In this document: piece by piece, positions 9,859 to 21,066 of the stretch
How positions within the stretch are numbered: position 1 is the stretch's first letter
Layout: each line of letters starts with the position of its first letter
Assembly: GCA_028713915.1 (NCBI GenBank)
Contig: JAQTNK010000010.1
Location: forward strand, 1 to 64,000
Source: Rhodocyclaceae bacterium
GTDB taxonomy: Bacteria; Pseudomonadota; Gammaproteobacteria; Burkholderiales; Rhodocyclaceae
Direction: 5' to 3'
DNA length: 64,000 nt
Program-made: the position numbers and the translations under genes
Notes under the pieces: generated by a model
Databases searched by the model: none
What the model was told of the DNA's origin: nothing
The model's input: the letters and a program-made list of their open reading frames with translations, nothing else

Positions 9859-11265
9859 TCAAATCAATTCGCGGACGTCGGCAAAATGGCCGGCAATCGC
9901 CGCGGTGGCGGCCATCGCCGGGCTGACCAAATGGGTGCGGCCGCCGTTGCCCTGGCGTCCTTCGAAGTTGCGGTTCGAGGTCGAGGCGCAACGCTCGCCC
10001 GGCTCCAGCCGGTCGGCGTTCATCGCCAGGCACATCGAGCAGCCCGGCTCGCGCCACTCGAAACCGGCGGCAATGAAGATCTTGTCCAGGCCTTCGGCCT
10101 CGGCCTGGCGCTTGACCAGGCCCGAGCCCGGCACGACCAGCACCAGCTTGACGTTGTCGGCCTTGCGCCGGCCCTTGGCGATGGCGGCGGCGGCGCGCAG
10201 ATCCTCGATGCGCGAGTTGGTGCAGGAGCCGATGAACACCTTGTCGACGGCGATGCGATCGATCGGCGTGCGCGGCGTCAGGCCCATGTACTGCAGCGCA
10301 CGCTCGACGCCCTCGCGCTTGACCGGATCGGCGAAGTCTTCCGGCGCGGGAACGCGGCCCTTGACGTCGGTCACCATTTCCGGCGACGTGCCCCACGTCA
10401 CTTGCGGCAGGATGCTGCGCGCATCGACTTCGACGACGGCGTCGAAGCGGGCGCCGGCATCGGACACCAGCGTGCGCCAGTGCGCGACGGCGCGATCCCA
10501 GTTGTCGCCCAGCGGCGCGAACGCGCGGCCCTTCAGGTAGTTGATCGTGGTGTCGTCGACGGCGATGAAGCCGACGCGCGCGCCGGCCTCGATGGCCATG
10601 TTGCACAGGGTCATGCGCCCTTCCATCGACAGCGCGCGGATGGTCGAGCCGCCGAACTCGATGGCATAGCCGGTGCCGCCGGCCGTGCCGATGCGGCCGA
10701 TCAGGGCCAGCGCGAGATCCTTGGCGGAAACGCCGCGGCCGAGAGCGCCATCGACCTTCACCAGCATCGCCTTCGATTTCTTCTGCAGCAGGCATTGCGT
10801 CGCCAGCACATGCTCGACCTCGGAGGTGCCGATGCCGTGCGCCAGGCAGGCGAAGGCGCCGTGGGTCGAGGTGTGCGAGTCGCCGCAGACCACCGTCATG
10901 CCCGGCAGCGTCGCGCCGTTCTCCGGGCCGATGACATGGACGATGCCCTGGCGCAGATCCCGGAACGGGAAATAGGCCAGCGCCCCGGACTCGTGGATGT
11001 TGGCGTCGAGCGTCTCGACCTGCTGGCGCGAAATCGGGTCCTTGATGCCCTCGTCCCAATGATCGGTCGGCGTGTTGTGATCGGCCGTGGCGACGATGGA
11101 AGACACGCGCCAGGGCTTGCGTCCGGCCAGCCGCAGCCCTTCGAAGGCTTGCGGGCTCGTCACTTCATGGACGAGGTGGCGATCGATGTAGAGCAGCGCC
11201 GTGCCGTCCTCTTCGACGTGGACGACGTGATCTTCCCAAAGCTTGTCGTAAAGCGTTTTCGGCAT
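9859..11265 (-). CDS. leuC: 3-isopropylmalate dehydratase large subunit
   Basis: 468 residues. LeuC carries the [4Fe-4S] cluster that isomerises 2- to 3-isopropylmalate. The cluster cysteines are in FIGSCTNSR and in [12 protein letters not shown]. The [21 protein letters not shown] block and the C-terminal [14 protein letters not shown] are also typical. It heads the leu run (leuC, entericidin-like gene, leuD, leuB, asd). Confidence 0.98.
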   Translation of the reverse strand: MPKTLYDKLWEDHVVHVEEDGTALLYIDRHLVHEVTSPQAFEGLRLAGRKPWRVSSIVATADHNTPTDHWDEGIKDPISRQQVETLDANIHESGALAYFPFRDLRQGIVHVIGPENGATLPGMTVVCGDSHTSTHGAFACLAHGIGTSEVEHVLATQCLLQKKSKAMLVKVDGALGRGVSAKDLALALIGRIGTAGGTGYAIEFGGSTIRALSMEGRMTLCNMAIEAGARVGFIAVDDTTINYLKGRAFAPLGDNWDRAVAHWRTLVSDAGARFDAVVEVDARSILPQVTWGTSPEMVTDVKGRVPAPEDFADPVKREGVERALQYMGLTPRTPIDRIAVDKVFIGSCTNSRIEDLRAAAAIAKGRRKADNVKLVLVVPGSGLVKRQAEAEGLDKIFIAAGFEWREPGCSMCLAMNADRLEPGERCASTSNRNFEGRQGNGGRTHLVSPAMAATAAIAGHFADVRELI

Positions 11266-11298
11266 CTTTCGGTTTCCACAACGGAAACGACGATTATC

Positions 11299-12453
11299 TC
11301 ATAGCTCGGGCGCCGGCTCCGCCCGCATGCCGCGCCAAATCAGGAGCCAGCCGACCAAGGCGAATCCGGCGCCCAGCGTGTAAGTCCAACCCGCCCCCCA
11401 GCCGCTCCAGGCCAGGCCGCTGGCGAAGTTGCCGAGCATGCCGCCGGCGCCGAACGAGACGGCGCCGTAGAGCGCCTGCACGCGCCCTTGCTGCTGCGAC
11501 GGGAACCAGCGGTTCAGGGTCGTCACCGCGGCCGCATGGTAGGCGCCGAAGCTGGCCCCGTGCATCAGTTGCGCGGCCAGCAACAAGGGCAGCGAATCCA
11601 CTTCCCAGCCGATCAGCAGGAAGCGCAGCACGGCCAGCGCGAAGCTCGTCAGCAGGATGCCGCGCAGCGAGAAGCGGCGCATCAGGCGCGGCAGGAAAGC
11701 GAAGACCAGAATTTCCGCGATGACGCCCAGCGACCACAGCGCGCCCACCAGGGTCTTGCCGTAGCCGTGGTCGACGAGATGGATCGAGAAGAAGACATAG
11801 AGCGGCCCGTGCGCCGCCGACATGAAGAAGCAGGCCGCCAGCAGCGCCACGACATCGCGGCGGCGCAACGCCAAACGCAGCGAAGTCGCGGGCTTGGCGG
11901 CAGCGGCGTGCGGCGTCTCGCGCAGGCTGCCCGCGCAGACGGCTATGCCGAGCAGGAGCGCAAGGCAGGCCCAGAGCAGGGCCACGAGCGGGAACGCATC
12001 GAGCAGCATGCCCACGCCCATCACGGTCACGATGAAGCCGACCGAACCCCAGAGGCGGATGCGACCGTATTCCTCGGTCCGCTCGCGCAAATGATCGAGC
12101 GTCAGCGCTTCGACCAGCGGATGGGCTGCCGTCCAGAAAAAGAAGTTGAGGACGATGCCGACCAGCACGCCCCAGAAGCCCTGGGCGAAGAAAAAGACCA
12201 GGAAGGCCAGCGCCGTCGCCGCTGCCGAGAAGCGCACGATGGGAACACGGCGCCCCGAGCGATCGGAGAGCGCCCCCCAGAAAGCCGGCGCCAGCGCCCG
12301 CATCACCGGCGCCGCCGCCATCAGGATGCCGATGTCCCAGGCCGAAAAGCCCAGCGATTGCAGGTAGAGCGTGAAATACGGCGCGAAGGCGCCGACGTAG
12401 GCGAAGTAAAAAAAATACCAGGCGGAGAGCCGCCAGTGGGGAGGTACAGGCAT
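11299..12453 (-). CDS. Major facilitator transporter, PPP/HcaT-like
   Basis: 384 residues with about 12 hydrophobic segments. The opening HWRLSAWYFFYFAYVGAFAP and the following GLSAWDIG-type segment match the MFS_1_like subgroup that includes 3-phenylpropionate transporter relatives. The loop motif GALSDRSGRR lies between helices 2 and 3. The substrate cannot be told from sequence. It lies 33 bases downstream of leuC on the leuC side of the operon and may have its own promoter. Confidence 0.85.
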   Translation of the reverse strand: MPVPPHWRLSAWYFFYFAYVGAFAPYFTLYLQSLGFSAWDIGILMAAAPVMRALAPAFWGALSDRSGRRVPIVRFSAAATALAFLVFFFAQGFWGVLVGIVLNFFFWTAAHPLVEALTLDHLRERTEEYGRIRLWGSVGFIVTVMGVGMLLDAFPLVALLWACLALLLGIAVCAGSLRETPHAAAAKPATSLRLALRRRDVVALLAACFFMSAAHGPLYVFFSIHLVDHGYGKTLVGALWSLGVIAEILVFAFLPRLMRRFSLRGILLTSFALAVLRFLLIGWEVDSLPLLLAAQLMHGASFGAYHAAAVTTLNRWFPSQQQGRVQALYGAVSFGAGGMLGNFASGLAWSGWGAGWTYTLGAGFALVGWLLIWRGMRAEPAPEL

Positions 12454-12483
12454 CCGCGCGGCGGGGCGAATGCGCCCCCGAGG

Positions 12484-12744
12484 TTATTTGTGCAGTTGGC
12501 CGGCGCGGAACGCGAGCAGGAGAAGATAGATTTCGTCCTTCAGCTTGACGCGCTGCTTCTTCATGTCTTCCAGCGTGAAGTCGGCCACCGGCATATCGTT
12601 TTCTTCGAGGTTCTCGACCTTTCCCGTCAGGCGGTTGTAGCGCGCGAACATGGCGGCGAAATGCGCGTTGGCATTCTTCAGGCCGTTGATGGCTTCGCCC
12701 ATGTCGGGAAACTCTTGATGGAGATCGTGATGATCGACTTGCAT
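12484..12744 (-). CDS. DUF465/YdcH family small protein
   Basis: 86 residues, soluble and strongly helical, with the family sequence FHDLHQEFP-like start (HHDLHQEFPDM) and a charged C-terminal part LEDMKKQRVKLKDEIY. It is a member of DUF465 (YdcH/SlyX-like). No biochemical role is established. It lies between aroC and the MFS gene, on the same strand. Confidence 0.85.
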   Translation of the reverse strand: MQVDHHDLHQEFPDMGEAINGLKNANAHFAAMFARYNRLTGKVENLEENDMPVADFTLEDMKKQRVKLKDEIYLLLLAFRAGQLHK

Positions 12745-12772
12745 GAACTACCTCCCCGGAGAACTCATGGCG

Positions 12773-13876
12773 TCATTTTATCAGTCGCCCCGGAATTTTC
12801 GGGGTCGGGCAGACCACGTCGCCGCATTGCGCGCGATGGCGCAGCGCGGCATCGATCAGCACCAGGGCCAGCATGGCTTCGGCAATCGGCGTGGCACGAA
12901 TGCCGACGCAGGGATCGTGACGGCCTTCGGTCGCCACCATGGCCGCATGGCCGGAAAGATCGATGGAATGGCGCGGCAGGCGGATGCTGGAAGTCGGCTT
13001 GATGGCGAGATTGGCGACGATGTCCTGGCCCGTCGAGATGCCGCCCAGTATGCCACCGGCATGATTGCTGGCGAAGCCGGCCGGGGTGAGTTCGTCGCCG
13101 TGCTCGCTGCCGCGCTGCGTCACGCTGGCGAAGCCGGCGCCGATCTCCACGCCCTTGACGGCGTTGATGCTCATCAGCGCATAGGCGATCTGCGCATCGA
13201 GGCGGTCGAACACCGGATCGCCCCAGCCGACCGGCACATTTTCGGCGATGACGGTGATCTGCGCGCCGATGGAATCGCCCGACTTGCGCAGTTCGTCCAT
13301 GTACGTTTCCAGGCGCGGCACGACGTCCGCGTCGGGGGCGAAGAAGGGATTGGCGGCGACCGCGGACCAGTCCTTGAAGGCGATGTCGATGGCACCGAGC
13401 CGGCTCATGTAGCCGCGCACCGTCACGCCGCAGCGCTCGGCGAGCCACTTCTTGGCGATGGCGCCGGCGGCGACGCGCGCGGCCGTCTCGCGCGCACTGG
13501 CGCGGCCGCCGCCGCGGTAATCGCGGATGCCGAACTTCTGCCAGTAGGTGTAGTCGGCGTGGCCGGGGCGGAAGGTCTGCGCGATGTTGCCGTAGTCCTT
13601 GCTGCGCTGGTCTTCGTTGCGGATCAGCAAGGCGATGGGCGTGCCCGTGGTGCGGCCTTCGAACACGCCCGAGAGGATTTCGACGCGGTCGGATTCGCGG
13701 CGCTGCGTGACATGCCGCGAGGTGCCGGGCTTGCGGCGGTCGAGTTCGGCCTGGATGTCGGCTTCGCTCAGCTCGAGGCCGGGCGGGCAGCCGTCGACGA
13801 CGCAGCCGATGGCCGGTCCGTGGGACTCGCCGAAGGAGGAAACGCAGAATAGCTGGCCGAGGGTATTGCCTGACAT
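12773..13876 (-). CDS. aroC: Chorismate synthase
   Basis: 367 residues. AroC converts EPSP to chorismate, the last shared step of aromatic synthesis, with reduced flavin. Signatures [18 protein letters not shown] (N-terminal), [18 protein letters not shown] (middle) and [17 protein letters not shown] (C-terminal) are complete. Its product feeds the tryptophan genes found elsewhere in this window. Confidence 0.98.
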   Translation of the reverse strand: MSGNTLGQLFCVSSFGESHGPAIGCVVDGCPPGLELSEADIQAELDRRKPGTSRHVTQRRESDRVEILSGVFEGRTTGTPIALLIRNEDQRSKDYGNIAQTFRPGHADYTYWQKFGIRDYRGGGRASARETAARVAAGAIAKKWLAERCGVTVRGYMSRLGAIDIAFKDWSAVAANPFFAPDADVVPRLETYMDELRKSGDSIGAQITVIAENVPVGWGDPVFDRLDAQIAYALMSINAVKGVEIGAGFASVTQRGSEHGDELTPAGFASNHAGGILGGISTGQDIVANLAIKPTSSIRLPRHSIDLSGHAAMVATEGRHDPCVGIRATPIAEAMLALVLIDAALRHRAQCGDVVCPTPKIPGRLIK

Positions 13877-13942
13877 CGCGGGTCGTTCGCAGGAATATTC
13901 AAGCCGAGTTTAGCATGGGCGCGACGCGCGCCCGCGGCCCGG

Positions 13943-15619
13943 TCAGCGCGCCAGTTCCTCGTCGCGCAGGGCGCGGCGCACGATCTTGCCGACGTTGGTC
14001 TTCGGCAGCTCGTCGCGGAATTCGACGCGATGCGGCACCTTGTAGCCGGTCAGGTTCTCGCGGCAATGGGCGATGAGCGCATCGGCCGTCAGCGCTGGGT
14101 CCTTGCGCACGACGTAGATCTTCACGGCTTCGCCGGACTTCTCGTCGGAGACGCCGACCGCCGCGACCTCGAGCACGCCCGGATGCATGGCGACGACGGC
14201 CTCGACCTCGTTCGGATAGACGTTGAAGCCGGACACCAGGATCATGTCCTTCTTGCGGTCGACGATGCGCACGAAGCCTCTGTCGTCCATCACCGCGACA
14301 TCGCCGGTGCGCAGGAAACCGTCGCTGGCGATGACCTGGGCCGTTTCCTCGGGCCGGTTCCAGTAGCCCTTCATCACCTGCGGACCGCGCACGCAAAGTT
14401 CGCCCGACTGGCCAAGCGGCACGTCGCGGCCGTCGGCGTCGCGGATGGCGACTTCGGTCGAGGAAATCGGCAGGCCGATGGAACCGTTGTATTCCGCCAG
14501 GTCGAGCGGGTTGATGGTCGCCGCCGGCGAAGTTTCCGTCAGGCCGTAGGCTTCGATCAGCGGCATGCCGGTGACCTGCTTCCACTTGTCGGCGACGCTC
14601 TTCTGCACGGCCATGCCGCCGCCCAGCGTGACTTTCAGCGTCGAGAAATCGAGCCTGGCGAAATCGGGGTCGTTGAGCAGCGCGTTGAAAAGCGTATTGA
14701 CCCCGGTGATGACGGAAAACGGATACTTGCCGAGTTCCTTGACGAGGCCGGGAATGTCGCGCGGATTGGTGATGAGCAGGTTGGTCGCGCCGAGCTTGAG
14801 GAAGGTCAGGCAGTTCGCCGTCAGCGCGAAGATGTGGTAGAGGGGCAGCGCCGTGACGACGGTCTCCTTGCCGCTGGCGACGGCGGCGCTGATCCAGGCG
14901 TGGGCCTGCTGGAGGTTGGCGATGACGTTGCCGTGCGTCAGCATGGCGCCCTTGGAGACGCCGGTGGTGCCGCCCGTGTACTGCAGGAAGGCGATGTCGT
15001 CGTGGCCGACGGCGACGGCAGCGAAGGCGGCATCCGCCCCGCGCGCCAAGGCGTCGCGGAAAGTCACGGCATGAGGAATGTCCCAGGCCGGCACCATCTT
15101 CTTCACGTGCTTGACGACGAGGTTCACCAGTGCCCGCTTCGGAAAGCCGAGCATGTCGCCTAGGCCCGTCGTCACCACGTGCTTGATCGCCGTCTTGTCG
15201 ATCACCTGCTGGAGCACGTGGACAAAATTCTCGACGATGACGATGGCGATGGCGCCGGAATCCTTGAGTTGGTGCTCGAGCTCGCGCGGCGTGTAGAGCG
15301 GGTTGCAATTGACGACGACATAGCCGGCGCGCAGCGCGCCGAACAGGGCGATCGGGTATTGCAGGACGTTGGGCATCATGAGGGCGATGCGCGCGCCGCG
15401 CGGCAGCCCCAACACGGCCTGGCAGTAGGCGGCGAAGTCGCGCGCCAGGCGATCGAGTTCGGCATACGTGATGGCCTTGCCCATGTTCACGTAGGCATCC
15501 TTGGCGCCGAAAGCGCCAACGCTGCGCTCGAACAAGGCGCCGATCGAGGCGAACTCGTCGACATCGATCGTGGCCGGCACGCCTGCCGGATAGCTCTTCA
15601 GCCAGACCTTGTCGACCAT
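13943..15619 (-). CDS. fadD: Long-chain fatty acid-CoA ligase (AMP-binding)
   Basis: 558 residues from the ATG reading [15 protein letters not shown], preceded by GGGGAGAG eight bases upstream; an in-frame ATG 16 codons earlier is less likely. It activates fatty acids as acyl-adenylates and then thioesters. The P-loop-like motif [22 protein letters not shown], the YWNRPEET segment, [14 protein letters not shown] and the C-terminal catalytic lysine in [14 protein letters not shown] are present. The name fadD is by overall similarity; chain-length preference is not visible. Confidence 0.9.
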   Translation of the reverse strand: MVDKVWLKSYPAGVPATIDVDEFASIGALFERSVGAFGAKDAYVNMGKAITYAELDRLARDFAAYCQAVLGLPRGARIALMMPNVLQYPIALFGALRAGYVVVNCNPLYTPRELEHQLKDSGAIAIVIVENFVHVLQQVIDKTAIKHVVTTGLGDMLGFPKRALVNLVVKHVKKMVPAWDIPHAVTFRDALARGADAAFAAVAVGHDDIAFLQYTGGTTGVSKGAMLTHGNVIANLQQAHAWISAAVASGKETVVTALPLYHIFALTANCLTFLKLGATNLLITNPRDIPGLVKELGKYPFSVITGVNTLFNALLNDPDFARLDFSTLKVTLGGGMAVQKSVADKWKQVTGMPLIEAYGLTETSPAATINPLDLAEYNGSIGLPISSTEVAIRDADGRDVPLGQSGELCVRGPQVMKGYWNRPEETAQVIASDGFLRTGDVAVMDDRGFVRIVDRKKDMILVSGFNVYPNEVEAVVAMHPGVLEVAAVGVSDEKSGEAVKIYVVRKDPALTADALIAHCRENLTGYKVPHRVEFRDELPKTNVGKIVRRALRDEELAR

Positions 15620-15737
15620 CCGCGCTCTCTCCCCGATAGTGCTCTCGTCGCGCAACAAAACGTCCAATCTTGCGCCGCCGCGATGGCCTTCATGTTAAGC
15701 CAAGCATCGCCGCAGCGGAAGCAGGCGGCTTGGCGCC

Positions 15738-16061
15738 TCAGCGTTCGAGCAACTTCGCCTTGTCCGGCTTCTTGTCCCAAGCTTCGGCGTCAGGCAACGC
15801 GTCCTTGCGTTCGGTGATGGACGGCCAGGTTCTCGACAGCTCGGCATTGAGGGCAATGAAGGATCGCTGCGCCGCGGGCACGTCGTCTTCGGCGAAGATC
15901 GCCTCGGCCGGACACTCCGGCACGCAGAGCGTGCAGTCGATGCATTCGTCGGGATCGATGACGAGGAAGTTCGGCCCTTCGTGAAAACAGTCGACCGGAC
16001 AGACGTCGACGCAGTCGGTGTATTTGCACTTGATGCAGTTTTCGGTGACGACGTAGGCCAT
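15738..16061 (-). CDS. fdxA: 7Fe ferredoxin, FdxA type
   Basis: 107 residues. The N-terminus has [18 protein letters not shown] and [17 protein letters not shown], the cysteine pattern of seven-iron ferredoxins with one [3Fe-4S] and one [4Fe-4S] cluster (Azotobacter FdI type). The remaining 40 residues form the usual C-terminal extension. It is a soluble electron carrier; its partner is not evident from neighbours. It is divergent from trxA across about 230 bases. Confidence 0.95.
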   Translation of the reverse strand: MAYVVTENCIKCKYTDCVDVCPVDCFHEGPNFLVIDPDECIDCTLCVPECPAEAIFAEDDVPAAQRSFIALNAELSRTWPSITERKDALPDAEAWDKKPDKAKLLER

Positions 16062-16294
16062 GGCTTCACTTCCAATAATCGCGAATGAACGAAAGTATAA
16101 GCGGCGCCGCCCGTCTCATGGCAAGCCGCGCCGCCAGGCGGCATACCATGAACTTTCACGGGCTCAAGGCTCTGACCGCGACATTTCCAACCCGTGCGTT
16201 TTTTTTGCTAGCATTGTTCGCCAGCAAATGCCGCCTTCGGCGCCCGGCGCGATAAGCGGGCCCGTCCCAATCCAGTCCAAGCAAGAGGAAGTCC

Positions 16295-16621
16295 ATGAGC
16301 GAACATATCCATCACGTCACCGACGCCAGCTTCAAGAGCGAGGTGCTCGAATCCCCCGTTCCCGTCCTGGTGGATTACTGGGCCGAATGGTGCGGTCCCT
16401 GCAAGATGATCGCGCCGATACTCGAAGAAGTCGGCAAGGAGTACACGGGCAAGCTCAAGGTCGCCAAGCTCAACATCGACGACAATCCGAAGACCCCGGG
16501 CGAATATGGCATTCGCGGCATTCCGACGCTCATCCTGTTCAAGGGCGGCAATGTCGAGGCCACCAAGGTCGGCGCCCTGTCGAAGTCGCAACTGACGTCC
16601 TTCATTGACAGCAATCTCTGA
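16295..16621 (+). CDS. trxA: Thioredoxin
   Basis: 108 residues with the redox centre [10 protein letters not shown], the cis-proline region [14 protein letters not shown] and a normal thioredoxin fold length. It reduces disulfides of cytoplasmic proteins. An AGAGGAAG ribosome site precedes the ATG. It is followed by rho, a trxA-rho order common in proteobacteria. Confidence 0.97.
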   Translation: MSEHIHHVTDASFKSEVLESPVPVLVDYWAEWCGPCKMIAPILEEVGKEYTGKLKVAKLNIDDNPKTPGEYGIRGIPTLILFKGGNVEATKVGALSKSQLTSFIDSNL

Positions 16622-16634
16622 TCCCGTTACAGTT

Positions 16635-16703
16635 CGGCCTGAAGTCCCGCGGTTGAGCACCCCGTAAGAAGAAAGATCGAACCCCACTACGGGCTTCAGG
16701 CCG
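16635..16703 (+). promoter_or_regulatory. Long-arm inverted repeat in the trxA-rho intergenic region
   Basis: The arm at 16635-16649 (cggcctgaagtcccg) is complementary to 16690-16703 (cgggcttcaggccg) with one bulged base. The arms enclose 40 bases and start 14 bases after the trxA stop. No T-run follows, so it is not a classic intrinsic terminator. It may end trxA transcripts, stabilise the mRNA, or be part of the rho leader. This is seen in sequence; the role is inference. Confidence 0.55.
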
Positions 16704-16794
16704 ACGCCGGCTCCTCCGGCCGGCAAGCATAATTCCCAGTTTCCTTAATTTCCCGGGCCGTCCCACGCCCGCGTCACCTCGCAGGTTCCCCCTC

Positions 16795-18054
16795 ATGCAT
16801 CTATCGGAGCTTAAAGCCCACCACGTCAGCCAGTTGCTGGATATGGCCAACGCCAACGGCATCGAAGGCGCCAACCGCCTGCGCAAGCAAGAACTGATTT
16901 TCGCCCTGCTAAAGAACGAGGCCAAGCGCGGGGAATCGATTTTCGGCGACGGCGTCATGGAAGTGCTGCCCGACGGCTTCGGTTTCCTGCGCTCGCCCGA
17001 CACTTCGTATCTCGCGGGCACCGACGACATCTACGTCTCGCCCTCGCAGATCCGCCGCTTCAACCTGCGCACCGGCGACACCGTGGAAGGCGAGATCCGC
17101 ACGCCCAAGGAAGGCGAACGCTACTTCGCGCTCGTCAAGCTCGACAAGGTCAACGGCGAATCGCCCGAAGCCTGCAAGAACAAGATCCTGTTCGAGAACC
17201 TGACGCCGCTGCACCCGACCGAACACATGAAGCTCGAGCGCGAGATCCGCGCCGAAGAGAACACCACCAGCCGCGTCATCGACATCATCGCGCCGATCGG
17301 CAAGGGCCAGCGCGGCCTCCTGGTGTCGAGCCCGAAGTCGGGCAAGACGGTGATGATGCAGCACATCGCCCACGCCATCACCACCAACCATCCGGACGTG
17401 GTGCTGATCGTCCTGCTGATCGACGAGCGCCCCGAGGAAGTGACCGAGATGTCGCGCACGGTGAAGGGCGAGGTCGTCGCCTCGACCTTCGACGAACCGG
17501 CGACGCGCCACGTCCAGGTTGCCGAGATGGTCATCGAAAAGGCCAAGCGCCTGACCGAGCACAAGAAGGACGTGGTCATCCTGCTCGATTCGATCACGCG
17601 CCTGGCGCGCGCCTACAACACCGTGCAGCCGGCCTCCGGCAAGGTGCTGACGGGCGGCGTCGACGCCAACGCGCTGCAAAAGCCGAAGCGCTTCTTCGGC
17701 GCCGCGCGCAACCTCGAGGAAGGCGGCTCGCTGACCATCATCGCCACGGCGCTGATCGACACCGGCAGCCGCATGGACGACGTCATCTACGAGGAGTTCA
17801 AGGGCACCGGCAACATGGAAATCCACCTCGACCGGCGCATGGCGGAAAAGCGTGTCTACCCCGCGATCAACGTCAACCGCTCCGGCACGCGCCGCGAGGA
17901 ACTGCTGCTCAAGCCCGACGTGCTGCAGAAAGTCTGGATCCTGCGCAAATTGCTCTACGGCCTGGACGATCTCGACGCCATGGAGTTCCTGCTTGACAAG
18001 GTCAAGGCGACGAAGAACAACGCGGAGTTTTTCGACGCCATGCGCCGCGGTTGA
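16795..18054 (+). CDS. rho: Transcription termination factor Rho
   Basis: 419 residues, the standard length. The N-terminal helical domain [15 protein letters not shown] is followed by the RNA-binding cold-shock-like domain ([13 protein letters not shown]). The ATPase part has the P-loop [22 protein letters not shown], and the Q/R-loop region [20 protein letters not shown]. Rho is a hexameric RNA helicase that ends transcription. It is one of the most conserved genes in the window. Confidence 0.98.
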   Translation: MHLSELKAHHVSQLLDMANANGIEGANRLRKQELIFALLKNEAKRGESIFGDGVMEVLPDGFGFLRSPDTSYLAGTDDIYVSPSQIRRFNLRTGDTVEGEIRTPKEGERYFALVKLDKVNGESPEACKNKILFENLTPLHPTEHMKLEREIRAEENTTSRVIDIIAPIGKGQRGLLVSSPKSGKTVMMQHIAHAITTNHPDVVLIVLLIDERPEEVTEMSRTVKGEVVASTFDEPATRHVQVAEMVIEKAKRLTEHKKDVVILLDSITRLARAYNTVQPASGKVLTGGVDANALQKPKRFFGAARNLEEGGSLTIIATALIDTGSRMDDVIYEEFKGTGNMEIHLDRRMAEKRVYPAINVNRSGTRREELLLKPDVLQKVWILRKLLYGLDDLDAMEFLLDKVKATKNNAEFFDAMRRG

Positions 18055-18136
18055 TTTAACGGCGGTTTTGCCGCATAATGCAGCCCCTTTAAGGCTCGCC
18101 AAATCCACGGGCCACGACAGCGCAGAGGACAGGAAC

Positions 18137-18349
18137 ATGAAAGAAGGCATCCACCCGAAGTACGAAGAGATCGAAGTGACGTGCAGCTGCGGCACCGTCT
18201 TCAAGACGCGCTCCACCAGCGTCAAGCCGCTGCACATCGAAGTTTGCTCCTCCTGCCACCCGTTCTATACCGGCAAGCAGAAGATCGTCGATACCGCCGG
18301 CCGCGTCGAACGCTTCCGCCAGAAATACGGCAAGCGTGCCGCTGCCTGA
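18137..18349 (+). CDS. rpmE: 50S ribosomal protein L31, zinc-binding form
   Basis: 70 residues starting at [11 protein letters not shown]. The four zinc ligands are the CSC pair (residues 16 and 18) and the CSSC pair (residues 37 and 40), so this is the C+ (zinc) paralogue of L31, not the zinc-independent YkgM type. It lies 82 bases after rho and ends in a strong terminator. Confidence 0.96.
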   Translation: MKEGIHPKYEEIEVTCSCGTVFKTRSTSVKPLHIEVCSSCHPFYTGKQKIVDTAGRVERFRQKYGKRAAA

Positions 18350-18370
18350 CACCATTAAGGCGGGCATCGA

Positions 18371-18394
18371 AAGGCAGCTTCGGCTGCCTTTTTT
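18371..18394 (+). terminator. Rho-independent terminator after rpmE
   Basis: An 8-bp perfect stem (aaggcagc / gctgcctt) closed by a ttcg tetraloop is followed by four further T residues (six T in a row). It starts 21 bases after the rpmE stop. Confidence 0.92.
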
Positions 18395-18409
18395 CATGCG
18401 CGCGCCGAA

Positions 18410-19984
18410 ATGATGAAGGCGCTCGCCGCCGCGCGCAGCGCCAGCTTCCCGCTGCCGATCGCCGCGCTGGTGGGGCTGTGCGCGCTCTACCTCGTCGTCG
18501 GCAGCATCGGCCACGACCCCTGGAAAGCCGACGACGCCATGCATCTCGACGTCGCCTACGGCTTCTTCGGCGGCGGCGACTGGCTGCTGCCGCGCATTGC
18601 CGGCGAGACCTGGACCGGCGTTACACCCTTCTACCATTGGGTCGCCGCCGCCGCGGCCTGGCTCACGCAACGCGCGCTGCCCTTCCACGACGGCGCCCGG
18701 CTGGCGACGCCGTTCTTCGGCGCCCTGTTCCTATTCTTCCTTTGCCGCGCCGCGATGGCGCTGCACGGCCGCGAAGCCGGGCTCGCCGCCCCGATCCTCG
18801 CCATCGGCACCTTGGGCCTGCTCGTTCCCGTGCACGACGCGCAGCCGGCCATCGCCGCCCTGGCGGCCGGCGCCCTCGCCTACTACGGCCTGGCGCGCCT
18901 GCCCGACCTGGCGGGCGCGCTGTGGCTGGGCATCGGGTGCGGCGGCGCCTTCCTCGCCGGCGGCCTTGGCAGCGGCGCGCCGCTCGCGCCGCTTTTACTG
19001 CTGCCGCTGCTGCAGAAGCGCTGGCTCGCTTTCGGCATCGCCCTGTGCTGCGCACTCGCGCTGGCCGGCGCCTGGCCGGCGCTGCTGGCGCAGCACCACC
19101 CCGGATATCTGGCCGCCTGGTGGGATGAAGAACTGGCAACGGCCGCGCCGCACGGCAGCGACTTCGGCCGCGACCACCTGGAACTGCTCGTCTGGTTCGC
19201 CTGGCCCATCCTGCCCTACGGCCTCTGGACGGTCTGGGCGGAACGACGGCAATGGCGCAGCCGCCATATCGCCTTGCCGGCTTTCGGCACGCTGCTCGCC
19301 CTGGCGTGGTTCTTCTCGCACGAGGCACGCCCGCTGGTCGCCCTGCCGCTGCTGACGCCGCTGGTTCTCCTGGCAGCGGCCGGCGCGCACAAGTTGCGGC
19401 GCGGCGCCGCCAATGCCTTCGACTGGTTCGGGAGGATGACCTTCACGCTGGTCATCGGCCTCATCTGGCTGGGCGGCATCGCCATGTGGAGCGGCTGGCC
19501 GCCGCAGATCGCGCGCAACTTCGCCAAGCTCGAACCCGGCTTCGCGGCGCAGTTCTCCGTCGTCGCGCTGGCCTTGGCCCTGATCTTCACCGCCGGCTGG
19601 GCGTTCGTCCTCGCCAAGCTGCCGCGCTCGCCATGGAGCGGCGCCATCCACTGGACGGCCGGCGCCATCGCCATGTGGGGCGTGCTGGTCGCGCTGTGGT
19701 TCCCCTGGATCGATTACGGCAAGTCCTATCGCCCGGTGGCCGAGTCGCTGGCGCGGGCGCTGCCGAAGGAGCACGGCTGCATCGAGCGGCGCTACGTTGG
19801 CCTCGCCCAGCGCGCGGCGCTCGACTACCACGCCGGCTTGCGCACGCAGCCGGAATCGTCGCGCGGCGTCTGCCGCTGGCTGCTGTCGCAGGATACGGTG
19901 CCCGCCGGGTGGACGAGGATCTGGGAAGGCCACCGCCCCGGCGACCGGGGCGAGCGGCTGCGGCTCTACCGCCGCGAAAACTAG
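18410..19984 (+). CDS. ArnT/PMT-like membrane glycosyltransferase
   Basis: 524 residues with a dozen or so hydrophobic segments. An early periplasmic loop contains [12 protein letters not shown], the acidic pair typical of GT-C (ArnT/PMT) enzymes that use polyprenyl-phosphate sugars, and then [14 protein letters not shown]. The C-terminal soluble part is short. Donor and acceptor cannot be deduced. The gene lies just after the rpmE terminator, so it needs its own promoter, and its stop overlaps the convergent orn stop by four bases. Confidence 0.78.
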   Translation: MMKALAAARSASFPLPIAALVGLCALYLVVGSIGHDPWKADDAMHLDVAYGFFGGGDWLLPRIAGETWTGVTPFYHWVAAAAAWLTQRALPFHDGARLATPFFGALFLFFLCRAAMALHGREAGLAAPILAIGTLGLLVPVHDAQPAIAALAAGALAYYGLARLPDLAGALWLGIGCGGAFLAGGLGSGAPLAPLLLLPLLQKRWLAFGIALCCALALAGAWPALLAQHHPGYLAAWWDEELATAAPHGSDFGRDHLELLVWFAWPILPYGLWTVWAERRQWRSRHIALPAFGTLLALAWFFSHEARPLVALPLLTPLVLLAAAGAHKLRRGAANAFDWFGRMTFTLVIGLIWLGGIAMWSGWPPQIARNFAKLEPGFAAQFSVVALALALIFTAGWAFVLAKLPRSPWSGAIHWTAGAIAMWGVLVALWFPWIDYGKSYRPVAESLARALPKEHGCIERRYVGLAQRAALDYHAGLRTQPESSRGVCRWLLSQDTVPAGWTRIWEGHRPGDRGERLRLYRREN

Positions 19985-20526
19985 ACCTTCAGGAAGTGCT
20001 CGCGGTAGTACTTGAGTTCCTCGATGGACTCGTAGATGTCCGCCAGCGCCTCGTGCTTGCCGCCCTTCTTCACTCCCTTGGCAAGCTCCGGCTGCCAGCG
20101 CTTGCACAACTCCTTGAGCGTTGAGACGTCGAGATTGCGGTAGTGGAAGTAGGTTTCGAGCTTGGACATGTAGCGCGCCATGAAGCGACGATCCTGGCAG
20201 ATCGAGTTGCCGCACATCGGCGACTTGCCCAGGGGCACATGGCGCTTGAGGAATTCCAGGCACTGGGCTTCGACATCGGCCTCGGTCAGCTTTGACGACT
20301 TGACCTTGACGATGAGCCCCGACCTGCCGTGCGTCTTCTTGTTCCAGTCGTCCATGCCGTCGAGCACGGCGTCGCTCTGATGCACCACCCAGACGGCGCT
20401 TTCGGCGACGACTTCCAGTTGGCTATTGGTGACGACCACCGCCAGCTCGATGACTTTGTCATTATCTGGGTCGAGCCCGGTCATTTCCATGTCCAGCCAG
20501 ACGAGGGCATTCTGATCCTGTGCCAT
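19981..20526 (-). CDS. orn: Oligoribonuclease
   Basis: 181 residues, complete. Orn degrades 2-5 nt RNAs and pGpG. The DEDDh residues are visible: [12 protein letters not shown] (Asp, Glu), [10 protein letters not shown] (Asp), and the C-terminal [14 protein letters not shown] (His, Asp). The first four codons (MAQD) lie inside the 13-bp repeat 20515-20527; everything upstream of the ATG is island DNA, including an AAGGTG ribosome-site candidate ten bases before the ATG and a very AT-rich promoter-like stretch. The protein is intact, but its native promoter is now about 20 kb away. Confidence 0.97.
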   Translation of the reverse strand: MAQDQNALVWLDMEMTGLDPDNDKVIELAVVVTNSQLEVVAESAVWVVHQSDAVLDGMDDWNKKTHGRSGLIVKVKSSKLTEADVEAQCLEFLKRHVPLGKSPMCGNSICQDRRFMARYMSKLETYFHYRNLDVSTLKELCKRWQPELAKGVKKGGKHEALADIYESIEELKYYREHFLKV

Positions 20527-20527
20527 A
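20515..20527. repeat. Left attachment repeat (attL-like) of the orn island
   Basis: The 13-base sequence atcctgtgccata is identical to 40696-40708. On the minus strand it reads TATGGCACAGGAT, which is the orn start codon plus three codons. The match ends abruptly on both sides (g against a on the left; t against a on the right). Confidence 0.85.
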
Positions 20528-20658
20528 TTTTAACTACACCTTATAATGTATTGTTTTATTTATATTTATATTTATCGCAACCAAATCAGATACACGGCAA
20601 CATGCACACTATTGATGGCTATGTGAGATTGCCCAGCCCGACTTCCAACATACTGACT

Positions 20659-21048
20659 CTACTGTCCCCAATGGGACTTGAAATCGAATGACAGTTGTCG
20701 ATGATGCTTTATTGCCAGCAAATGAATGCTCCCGCCGATCTGCGCGTACAGGACCAAGTAGTCATCCATGATGTATTCGCGCAGCCCTTCCGGGTCCGGT
20801 GTGAGGGTCGATAATTTTACCCGTAGCGCTTCAAGCGCGTTGGTCGTCTCGACAGAGCGAGCAACCCTAGAGAAGAAGGGTCGCCCCATACCGGGAAACC
20901 GTTCGAGGTTCGGAATGACCGTAGCCAGTAGTTCGTCGAGTAAGGCGTCGTAGGCTCGGGGAGCATCGGCTTCGGTCAGGAAGCGTTCGATGTCGGAAAG
21001 ATCGCGGTCGAAATTCGCAGAAAGTCTGACGACTAGTTTCTTCGTCAC
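20659..21048 (-). CDS. RelE/ParE-family toxin
   Basis: 129 residues with a GTG start. The order of elements fits the RelE/ParE fold: an N-terminal helix region (SANFDRDLSDIERFL), a middle GMGRPFF, and a C-terminal strand pattern REYIMDDYLVLYAQIG followed by IHLLAIKHHRQLSFDF. Such toxins cleave ribosome-bound mRNA or poison gyrase. It is the second gene of a pair, 18 bases after the antitoxin, at the left end of the island. Gyrase versus ribosome target cannot be told. Confidence 0.85.
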   Translation of the reverse strand: MTKKLVVRLSANFDRDLSDIERFLTEADAPRAYDALLDELLATVIPNLERFPGMGRPFFSRVARSVETTNALEALRVKLSTLTPDPEGLREYIMDDYLVLYAQIGGSIHLLAIKHHRQLSFDFKSHWGQ

Positions 21049-21066
21049 AAGCGCGACCCCACCCGA

